Shown: positions 1-5,672 of the stretch, one piece after another
Numbering within the stretch: position 1 is the stretch's first letter
Layout: every line of letters begins with the position of its first letter
Source of the DNA: Candidatus Zipacnadia bacterium
GTDB taxonomy: Bacteria > Armatimonadota > Zipacnadia > Zipacnadales > Zipacnadaceae
Length of the DNA stretch: 6,439 nt
Assembly: GCA_029821455.1 (NCBI GenBank)
Contig: JALGTI010000171.1
Span: 1-6,439, forward strand
Direction: 5' to 3'
Notes under the pieces: model-generated
Told to the model about the DNA's origin: nothing
Databases searched by the model: none
Seen by the model: the letters and a program-made list of their open reading frames with translations, nothing else
Translations under genes and position numbers: made by a program

Positions 1-993
1 GCCTTCGACCCCGAACAGATGAAGTTCGTCCTCCAGGAGCTATGTCTAGCGGCCGGTGTGCGCCTGCGTCTGCACACGATGCTAGTCGGCGCCGATGTTG
101 AAGAGGGCGTTATCCGAGCAGCACTCGGCTGTAGCAAGTCCGGCCTGGAGCGTTTTGACGGGCGCATCTTCGTGGACTGCACCGGCGATGGGGACCTTGC
201 GGCCGCCGCGGGGGCCGAGGTGATGATGGGACGAGAGGAGGACGGCCACTGCCAGCCGATGACACTCAACTTCCGAATGGCGGGCGTGGACACAACGCGG
301 ATGCCCGACCGTGAGACCATCAACGCGCTCTACGAGGCGGCAAAGCAGCGCGGCAAGATAGACAATCCCCGCGAGAATGTGCTGTTCTTTCCCACAACTC
401 GTCCTGGCGAGCTGCAATTCAACACCACCCGTATTGTTATGCTCAAGGGCACCGACGCCGACGAACTCACGCAGGCAGAGCTGCAGGGCCGCCGGCAGGT
501 CAAGCAGATGGAACAATTCCTGCGCAGTCAGGTGCCCGGTTTTGAGCACGCGTTCCTGGTCACTACTGGTGTGCAGATTGGCGTGCGGGAGACCCGGCGC
601 ATCAGGGGCGATTACGTACTGACCGCTGCTGACGTGCTGGGCGCACGTAAGTTCAACGATGGGATAGCCCGTGGCTCATATGACGTGGACATCCACAACC
701 CAGCCGGCACTGGCACGGTGATTCAATCGCTGCCGGAGGGCGAAAGCTACGATATTCCCTACCGTTGCTTGTGCCCGGTTGGTCTATCCAATCTGCTCGT
801 GGCGGGGCGACCGATCTCGGCCGACCACGCTGCCCACTCATCGCTGCGCGTGATGCCGATTGCCATGGCCATCGGTGAGGCAGCGGGAGTGGCGGCGGCA
901 CTAAGCGTGCAAAGCGGGGATATCAGGGCTGTTGATGTAGAGCAGTTACGGCGGCGTTTGACCGAGCGCGGCGCGAGTATCTTGTCTGGCTGA
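1..993 (+). CDS. FAD-dependent oxidoreductase, PF12831-like, C-terminal part (5' end outside window)
   Basis: The reading frame is open from base 1 and ends at TGA 991-993. The ATG at base 19 is probably internal, because the preceding codons (AFDPEQ) already match the family pattern 'FDPE..K.VL'. Seen: VDCTGDGD (residues 52-59 counted from the ATG at 19), the typical D-x-TGDGD flavin-contacting motif; then GREEDGHCQPMTLNFR (71-86). Near the C-terminus are IPYRCLCPVGLSNLLVAGRP (246-265) and a conserved tail, SLRVMPIAMAIGEAAG (275-290), that usually completes the FAD site. The N-terminal Rossmann GxGxxG segment must lie upstream. Family knowledge: these are soluble glutathione-reductase-fold flavoproteins, often next to sugar or polymer catabolism genes, mostly without a proven substrate. 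The next gene follows after 11 bases, so the two may be co-transcribed. Family assignment is firm; the reaction is unknown. Confidence 0.9.
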   Translation, partial: AFDPEQMKFVLQELCLAAGVRLRLHTMLVGADVEEGVIRAALGCSKSGLERFDGRIFVDCTGDGDLAAAAGAEVMMGREEDGHCQPMTLNFRMAGVDTTRMPDRETINALYEAAKQRGKIDNPRENVLFFPTTRPGELQFNTTRIVMLKGTDADELTQAELQGRRQVKQMEQFLRSQVPGFEHAFLVTTGVQIGVRETRRIRGDYVLTAADVLGARKFNDGIARGSYDVDIHNPAGTGTVIQSLPEGESYDIPYRCLCPVGLSNLLVAGRPISADHAAHSSLRVMPIAMAIGEAAGVAAALSVQSGDIRAVDVEQLRRRLTERGASILSG

Positions 994-1004
994 GGGGTGC
1001 GGCA

Positions 1005-1766
1005 ATGGCAGGCGCATTCATCGCAGGCGTGGCGCTGTTGGCTTACGGGCTGCTGGTGGGCGCCTGTGTGTGGCACGCCATCTCTATGTTATTGGAGAAA
1101 TCGCTCAGCCCTCTGGAATTCACTCTCTATCTGGGCGTCTTCCTGGGGGCGGCGATGGGGGCAATCGGGAGCCTTGGCACACCACTTTTCCCGGTGCTTT
1201 TGCTGGCCGCCATCCTCCTCCCCATCGCCCTGCCACTAGGTACTTGGCTGGTGGACAAGCTAAAGCTGGAACGAATGCGGCTGGAGGACATTGCCCGCTA
1301 TCAGACCGCCCTCGAGAAGCGCCCAGATATCCCCTACTACGCACGCAAGCTGGGGGATATCTTCTATGGCAGCGAGGACTGGGCGCTGGCCAAGCAGTAC
1401 TATGAGCGGTACCAGAAGAAATCAGGTGACAAAAAGATAAGACACAGAATCCGGAGATGCGAGGAGCTGCTACAGGCCGGGAAGGGCCAACCAAATGTCT
1501 GTCCGAACTGTGGCACACCCAACCCCCGAGATGCCCGCTTCTGCATCAAGTGCAACAAGCCCCTGCCAGGCCTGTGGGAAATAATAGAGGTATTCAGAGC
1601 CCGAGGTGGAATGAGTATATTGCTGTGGGGCATCGCGGGGGCCACCCTTATCGGGCTTGTGCTGTCGTTTGTACAGCTTCTGCATCCCATCTACGCAGCT
1701 TTCTTCTGGCTGCTGGTGATTGTGGGGCTGTTCGTCTACATCTTCATTAAGGTCAGCTCCAAGTGA
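1005..1766 (+). CDS. Multi-pass membrane protein with TPR-like segment and zinc ribbon
   Basis: 253 residues. The ATG at 1005 is preceded by GAGGGG (992-997) at a suitable distance. Domain order seen: hydrophobic segments at about 4-28, 39-58 and 61-83; a basic/acidic helical stretch; a TPR-like helix pair at about 96-137 (YARKLGDIFYGSEDWALAKQ with a following YYERY); a zinc ribbon with C166, C169, C180 and C183 (CPNCG then FCIKCNKPL); and two further hydrophobic segments at about 203-225 and 229-249. This suggests a membrane protein with a soluble loop carrying TPR and metal-binding elements between membrane spans. The four cysteines in CxxC-x10-CxxC spacing fit the zinc-ribbon fold common in bacterial membrane proteins of unknown role. 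It follows the oxidoreductase by 11 bases, which suggests shared transcription but not necessarily shared function. I recognise no named family for the whole protein. Function is unknown; a scaffolding or protein-interaction role is inference. Confidence 0.85.
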   Translation: MAGAFIAGVALLAYGLLVGACVWHAISMLLEKSLSPLEFTLYLGVFLGAAMGAIGSLGTPLFPVLLLAAILLPIALPLGTWLVDKLKLERMRLEDIARYQTALEKRPDIPYYARKLGDIFYGSEDWALAKQYYERYQKKSGDKKIRHRIRRCEELLQAGKGQPNVCPNCGTPNPRDARFCIKCNKPLPGLWEIIEVFRARGGMSILLWGIAGATLIGLVLSFVQLLHPIYAAFFWLLVIVGLFVYIFIKVSSK

Positions 1767-1900
1767 GCGGGGGCTATGATCAAACGCGATAGGGTTGTGT
1801 GGCTATGAACTGAGAGCCTTCGGGGGTGTTTGCAGGGAGTGGAAAACCTATGCTCCCCATGCTTGCATATCAGGCTTGAGGGGTCGTTGCCAAATTGCAC

Positions 1901-1907
1901 AAGGAAG
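1901..1907 (+). promoter_or_regulatory. Ribosome binding site deciding the start of the SPASM radical SAM gene
   Basis: AAGGAAG lies 8 bases before ATG 1916 and is the best Shine-Dalgarno match here. It favours ATG 1916 over the in-frame TTG at 1895 and GTG at 1907. The TTG has only a GAGGGG stretch (1878-1883) at a longer spacing of 11 bases. Confidence 0.6.
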
Positions 1908-1915
1908 TGAGTGAG

Positions 1916-3337
1916 ATGGTAGGACTGAAGCAAAGACTCGTTGACACAGTTTTGGGTCTGGCAGAAGACGAGGACCGACTCGTATCCGATCTGCGCAAGG
2001 TCGCCCACGTTGGTAAGCTGATTGCGCCGAGTATGCATCGAGAGCAGCTACGCAAACTCGAATGGGCCATTGACAATGACCATTCAGCCATTGAACTGAT
2101 TAGAAGAATCGTCAGAGACTGCGACCAGAGCTTCCTGCGAGGCTTCCTCACTCTGTTTGTGGAGCATACCTGGGAAGGCAGTCGCCAGCGGAAGCGATTT
2201 GAACAGCAACACGGGCTTTGGCCCCCTTCGTTTGTAGTAATTTCGCCACTGGCGGCTTGTAACCTGGACTGCGCCGGATGCTACGCTGGAGCCTACGGTC
2301 ACATGGAGCCTAACCTCTCCTACGACGATATAGTTAAGATAATCGAAGAGGCTCGGGGCTGGGGCACCAGGTTCATCACGATCTCCGGCGGCGAACCAAC
2401 TCTATACTGGAACCGCATCAAAGGCGATGACCAGGGCATCAAGGACATCTGCGAACGCTACCAGGATATGGTCTTCCTGATGTACACCAATGGCACGCTG
2501 ATTGACGAGGCCATGGCGGCCGAGATGGCCCAACTCGGCAATATTACTCCAGCAATCAGTGTAGAGGGCTTCAAAGAAGAGACCGACGCCCGCCGGGGCG
2601 ACGGCGTCTATGACAAAGTGATGGCCGCGATGGATGTGTTGCGTGAACACAAAGCATTCTTCGGCGCCTCGGTGACATACACGACTAGGAACCTGGACAC
2701 AATCGCGTCGGACGAGTTCATCGAGATGCTGATGGACAAGGGCTGCTTTTATGCCTGGTACTTTATGTATGTGCCGGTAGGAAGAGCCCCTGATCTCTCG
2801 CTGATGGTCTCGCCCCAACAACGGGAGAGGATGGCCCACAAGACCTGGGAATGGCTGAACACCCGGCCCATCTTTGTGGCTGATTTCTGGAATTCAGGCC
2901 CGCTAGTCAAAGGCTGTATTGCTGCCGGCCGGCCGAACGGCTATATGCACATAAACCACCAAGGCGATATCTGTCCCTGTGTGTTCATGCTCTATTCGGC
3001 CCACAATATTCACGAGAGTGACTCCGATACTCCCCTTTTGGATGCTGTGAAGAGTGATTTCTTCGAGATAATAAGAAAAGGCCAGAGGGAGAAGGAGAAC
3101 AACCCTCTGGCGCCCTGCCAGATTGTTGACCACCCCGAAGTCTTGAAGGAAGCTGTGGAGAGCACCACGGCCTCTTCGACACAGGAAGGCCAGACGCTCC
3201 TGACAGAGTTGCATCCCTTGCTCCAGCAGCGGGCCCAGGAATGGTGCAAAATCGCTGATGGGTTATGGACACAGAGCGGGACCTATACGGGACTGGCTAG
3301 GGAATACACTGAGGACCAGTGGCTTACTCCAGGCTAA
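1916..3337 (+). CDS. Radical SAM protein with cysteine-bearing SPASM/twitch-like C-terminus
   Basis: 473 residues from ATG 1916. The first ~105 residues are a helical, charged region rich in Arg, Lys and Glu. The radical SAM core follows: CNLDCAGC (C115, C119, C122), the CxxxCxxC signature that binds the [4Fe-4S] cluster cleaving S-adenosylmethionine; then ISGGEPTL (156-163), the SAM-contacting GGEP motif; YTNGTLIDE (190-198); and AISVEGFKEETDARRG (213-228), matching the barrel-strand pattern of this subfamily. C-terminal cysteines at 334, 353, 355 and 401 suggest an auxiliary Fe-S cluster as in SPASM/twitch proteins, but the spacing is not the full classical SPASM CxxCxxxxxC set. Family knowledge: SPASM-type enzymes modify peptides or proteins, or act in cofactor and lipid pathways; this subfamily lacks a substrate I can name. 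The cysteines are reading-frame facts; the auxiliary cluster is inference. The next gene, also radical SAM, starts 47 bases downstream, so they are probably co-transcribed. No signal peptide; likely cytoplasmic and oxygen-sensitive. Confidence 0.92.
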   Translation: MVGLKQRLVDTVLGLAEDEDRLVSDLRKVAHVGKLIAPSMHREQLRKLEWAIDNDHSAIELIRRIVRDCDQSFLRGFLTLFVEHTWEGSRQRKRFEQQHGLWPPSFVVISPLAACNLDCAGCYAGAYGHMEPNLSYDDIVKIIEEARGWGTRFITISGGEPTLYWNRIKGDDQGIKDICERYQDMVFLMYTNGTLIDEAMAAEMAQLGNITPAISVEGFKEETDARRGDGVYDKVMAAMDVLREHKAFFGASVTYTTRNLDTIASDEFIEMLMDKGCFYAWYFMYVPVGRAPDLSLMVSPQQRERMAHKTWEWLNTRPIFVADFWNSGPLVKGCIAAGRPNGYMHINHQGDICPCVFMLYSAHNIHESDSDTPLLDAVKSDFFEIIRKGQREKENNPLAPCQIVDHPEVLKEAVESTTASSTQEGQTLLTELHPLLQQRAQEWCKIADGLWTQSGTYTGLAREYTEDQWLTPG

Positions 3338-3384
3338 TCTGTTGGGGATGCAACCAAAATAGGACAAGAAAAGAGAGATCGAAT

Positions 3385-4689
3385 ATGGACATCTACCTGG
3401 TAGCTCCCGACGCGGGTAGGACCTACGGCGAACCAACGCGCCGGCTCAACAAAGGTTTGTTTCCCCCTTTGGGGCTGCTCGCCGTAGCAGCGCTCACGCC
3501 GCCCCAGATAAAGGTTGCCATTACTGATGAAGCACTCGAGCCAGTGGATTTCGACCGTGATGTAGATTTGGTGGGGTTAACTGCAATGACTTCGGCGGCC
3601 CCGCGCGCCTATCAGATTGCCGACCGCTTCCGCGAGCGCGGAATTGCAGTAGTAATGGGTGGAATGCATGCCTCGGCTCTGCCAGAGGAAGCCCTGCAGC
3701 ACGTGGATGCCGTGGTCATCGGGGAGGCCGAAGGTCTCTGGCCATGCTTGTTGGCCGATTTCCAGAAAGGCCAACTGCAGAAGATCTATCGTAATGAAGG
3801 CTTTCCGAGCCTGGAGGGCCTCCCGGTGCCTCGGCGCGACCTACTAGACTTGAGCCGCTACTGGGCTCCTGATTCCCTGCAGGCCAGCCGGGGCTGTCCG
3901 TATGACTGCTCCTTCTGCAGTGTCCCTGTGTTCTTCGGCCACAAGTACCGCACCCGGCCTGTGGGCGAGGTCGTCGCGGAGGCCGCCCAGCTAGATGGCA
4001 AGCCCCTGCTGTTCATAGATGACAACATAATGGGCAAGCCTTCGTATGCTAGCGAGCTATTTGCAGGTCTTAGAGGTCTGGACAAGAGCTTCTTTGCCCA
4101 AGGCTCTGCCAGTATCCTGAAAGTCCCAGAACTGATTCAGAAGGCGGCAGCGGCCGGTTGCAAAGCCCTCTTTGTGGGCCTCGAGACCCTCTCGGCCAGT
4201 AACCTGGTTCAGATTGGCAAGAAGATCAATGTGGTGGAAAGATACAGGGAGTTGATCAAGAGACTGCACGATAACGGCATCGCTATTGTCGGCGCCTTTA
4301 TGTTTGGCCTGGAACACGATGACGAGGATGTGTTTAAGCGCACTGCCGACTTTGCCGAGGAGACGCAGATTGATGTGCCCCAGTTCTCGATACTTACGCC
4401 TCTGCCGGGCACTCGGTTCTATGCCGAGGTGGAGCGCGAAGGGAGAATAATTGAGCGCGACTGGACCAAATATAATGGCAATCATGTCTGCTTCCGCCCG
4501 CGTCAGCTTAGTGTCGAGAGCTTGGATGCCGGCCTCAAATGGATTTATCAACGCTGCTACTCGTGGCGAAGTATCATCAAGCGCACTAGTCTGCGCCTCA
4601 AGCCCCTAATCTGGACACTGAACGGAATATACCATACCCGGGTTAAACGATGGATCGCGGGAAGCACTATTGCTGATGTTCCCCAATGA
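3385..4689 (+). CDS. B12-binding domain radical SAM protein
   Basis: 434 residues from ATG 3385, which has a purine-rich AAGAGAGA (3371-3378) before it. An in-frame upstream start at 3319 would overlap the previous gene and adds 22 residues unlike the family. The N-terminus (about 1-135) is a cobalamin-binding-like Rossmann domain: LFPPLGLLAVAAL (25-37), VVMGGMHASALPEEAL (89-104) and VVIGEAEGLWP (110-120). The DxHxxG cobalt-ligating motif of methionine synthase is not visible, as is usual in this class. The radical SAM core follows: SRGCPYDCSFC (168-178), with cluster cysteines C171, C175, C178; LLFIDDNI (208-215); AQGSAS (238-243); GCKALFVGLETLS (258-270); GAFMFGLEHDDEDVF (303-317); and a C-terminal region with PLPGTRFYAEVEREG (339-353) and YSWRSIIKR (392-400). 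Family members carry out methylations, ring formations and other carbon-centred radical chemistry, including hopanoid, antibiotic and chlorophyll pathways. Substrate unknown here. The adjacent SPASM-type enzyme suggests a shared pathway (inference). Confidence 0.93.
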   Translation: MDIYLVAPDAGRTYGEPTRRLNKGLFPPLGLLAVAALTPPQIKVAITDEALEPVDFDRDVDLVGLTAMTSAAPRAYQIADRFRERGIAVVMGGMHASALPEEALQHVDAVVIGEAEGLWPCLLADFQKGQLQKIYRNEGFPSLEGLPVPRRDLLDLSRYWAPDSLQASRGCPYDCSFCSVPVFFGHKYRTRPVGEVVAEAAQLDGKPLLFIDDNIMGKPSYASELFAGLRGLDKSFFAQGSASILKVPELIQKAAAAGCKALFVGLETLSASNLVQIGKKINVVERYRELIKRLHDNGIAIVGAFMFGLEHDDEDVFKRTADFAEETQIDVPQFSILTPLPGTRFYAEVEREGRIIERDWTKYNGNHVCFRPRQLSVESLDAGLKWIYQRCYSWRSIIKRTSLRLKPLIWTLNGIYHTRVKRWIAGSTIADVPQ

Positions 4690-4840
4690 CCGCCTCACCC
4701 TGATGGTTATCAACAAGGTACAGCGCTCAGCTCGCCCCTTGCTCGTGGGACGCTCTAAGCGCTGCAGTGATTGTGGAACTAGACTGACACTTAGATCAGG
4801 ATACCGATCAATCTTGCCCCTGACCAGGCACGGGAGATAG
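4676..4840 (+). CDS. Doubtful small basic reading frame with a CxxC pair
   Basis: A 54-codon frame runs from ATG 4676 (or 45 codons from ATG 4703) to TAG 4838-4840. It overlaps the last codons of the radical SAM gene in another frame and ends 4 bases before the next start (4845). The product would be strongly basic, with CSDCG (cysteines 30 and 33 from ATG 4676), resembling half of a zinc ribbon. Neither start has a good ribosome site: GGGAAG (4659-4664) is 11 bases before 4676, and nothing precedes 4703. Such a frame can arise by chance in GC-rich DNA. It could be a real small protein, a decayed zinc-ribbon fragment, or noise. I recognise no family. Confidence 0.2.
   Translation: MFPNDRLTLMVINKVQRSARPLLVGRSKRCSDCGTRLTLRSGYRSILPLTRHGR
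4721..4764 (+). repeat. 7-bp inverted repeat in the gap after the radical SAM pair
   Basis: CAGCGCT (4721-4727) and AGCGCTG (4758-4764) are perfect reverse complements separated by 30 bases. This could form a stem-loop after the radical SAM gene. No T-tract follows, so it is not a standard intrinsic terminator. It may be an RNA structure, a protein site or chance; each arm also contains the self-complementary AGCGCT. Confidence 0.35.
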
Positions 4841-4844
4841 TCCA

Positions 4845-5159
4845 ATGCAAGACGATAATGTGAGGCCACCGTCAGGCCCGGATCCCTTGCGGAACCTGAA
4901 GTTCCTGCTCAATCTACCCAACTTCATAAAGCTTTACTGGCGGCTGTTCAACGACAAGCGGGTGTCGCTGCTGCCAAAGATCGTGCTGGTCGCCGGCCTG
5001 CTGTACTGGCTCGTGCCGTTGGATCTCATCCCCTGGGTGCCGCAGATCAGTTGGATTGACGATACGGTGGCGGTTGCTCTCGCGGTGTACGGCTTCATCA
5101 AGCTCTGCCCGCGCAAGATAGTGCAGGAGCACGTGGAGATAATTGACCAGGGCGGCTAG
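4845..5159 (+). CDS. DUF1232 (YkvA-like) small membrane protein
   Basis: 104 residues; ATG 4845 follows GGGAG (4832-4836) at 8 bases. The segment YWLVPLDLIPWVPQISWIDD (residues 54-73) matches the DUF1232 signature, in which a hydrophobic stretch leads into P-x-DLIP, then a short turn and a DD pair. Here W replaces the usual D after DLIP, and S takes the place of the usual G before the DD pair. Hydrophobic stretches at about 43-66 and 73-87 suggest membrane association. Family knowledge: DUF1232 proteins are short, widespread in bacteria, and without a well-established biochemical role. The GNAT gene begins 27 bases downstream on the same strand, so an operon is plausible. Assignment to the family is good; function is unknown. 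Confidence 0.88.
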   Translation: MQDDNVRPPSGPDPLRNLKFLLNLPNFIKLYWRLFNDKRVSLLPKIVLVAGLLYWLVPLDLIPWVPQISWIDDTVAVALAVYGFIKLCPRKIVQEHVEIIDQGG

Positions 5160-5171
5160 CCCACCCCGGCC

Positions 5172-5178
5172 AGGAGGG
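5172..5178 (+). promoter_or_regulatory. Strong ribosome binding site favouring a TTG start for the GNAT gene
   Basis: AGGAGGG is a near-perfect Shine-Dalgarno sequence 8 bases before TTG 5187. The first in-frame ATG (5196) lies 17 bases away, too far for efficient use, so TTG is the more likely start. Confidence 0.6.
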
Positions 5179-5186
5179 TTACCAGC

Positions 5187-5648
5187 TTGGCTCCCATGAT
5201 TCGCGAATTCAACTGGCGCCAAGACCGCCGGGCGGTACTGAGCTTCCAGCGAGAAGTCTACGAACGCAACTTCCCTGGGTTCACGGTTGACAAGGCGTTC
5301 CTCCGCGATTATGCCAGCCAATTGCGGCGGGCAATCAGTTCCTGGTCCGAGCAGATGTGGGTGCTGGAGGCGGATGGCGAGCTGTGCGGATTTGTGTGGG
5401 TGGCGCTAATTAGCACGTTGATAGACCCCTGTGTTGGGTATATTAAGAATGTGTACGTAGTGCCACATCTACGTGGTCAGGGATGGGGCAAGGCCCTGCT
5501 GTCCACTGCTGAACAATGGTCCGCAGACCAGGGAGCGGCCAAGGTGGTCCTCGATGCCAGCGCCTGCAATCAGGAAGCGGTCGGTCTGTACAGCGCACAG
5601 GGCTACGAAATCGTCCGCCATCGGATGGAGAAAGGCCTGGAAGATTGA
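5187..5648 (+). CDS. GNAT-family N-acetyltransferase
   Basis: 153 residues from TTG 5187 (150 from ATG 5196). GNAT motif A is clear: IKNVYVVPHLRGQGWGKALL (residues 86-105), with RGQGWG (96-101) as the R/Q-x-x-G-x-G/A acetyl-CoA pyrophosphate loop. Motif B-like sequence follows: LDASACNQEAVGLYSAQGYE (122-141), with N128 and Y135 in the usual positions and the family's 'LY...GY' end. The N-terminal part (ELCGFVWVAL, 65-74) forms the preceding beta strands. It transfers an acetyl group from acetyl-CoA to an amine; the substrate (protein N-terminus, small molecule or antibiotic) cannot be told from sequence. Cytoplasmic. It sits between DUF1232 and a TPR membrane protein with gaps of 27 and 24 bases, consistent with one transcript. 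Confidence 0.92.
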   Translation: MAPMIREFNWRQDRRAVLSFQREVYERNFPGFTVDKAFLRDYASQLRRAISSWSEQMWVLEADGELCGFVWVALISTLIDPCVGYIKNVYVVPHLRGQGWGKALLSTAEQWSADQGAAKVVLDASACNQEAVGLYSAQGYEIVRHRMEKGLED

Positions 5649-5672
5649 CCCTGCGTCGCTCGGGAGGCAACC

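Noticed and set aside
1835..1857. GGGAG / CTCCC inverted repeat as a terminator of the zinc-ribbon gene
   Set aside because: Only 5 bp with a 13-base loop and no T-tract, so too weak to call.
1895..1915. TTG start for the SPASM-like radical SAM gene
   Set aside because: ATG 1916 has a better-placed AAGGAAG site; the TTG start cannot be excluded but is weaker.
1767..1915. Sigma-70 promoter in front of the radical SAM pair
   Set aside because: A few TATGCT- and TTGCAG-like hexamers exist, but none pair at 16 to 18 bases spacing with good matches.
3319..3384. Upstream start for the B12 radical SAM gene
   Set aside because: It overlaps the previous gene and adds 22 residues unlike the family start, while ATG 3385 gives the expected MDIYLVAP beginning with a purine-rich site before it.
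4057..4551. 164-codon open frame on the minus strand
   Set aside because: It lies wholly opposite the B12 radical SAM core, which has clear motifs on the plus strand; no domain is recognisable in the antisense frame.
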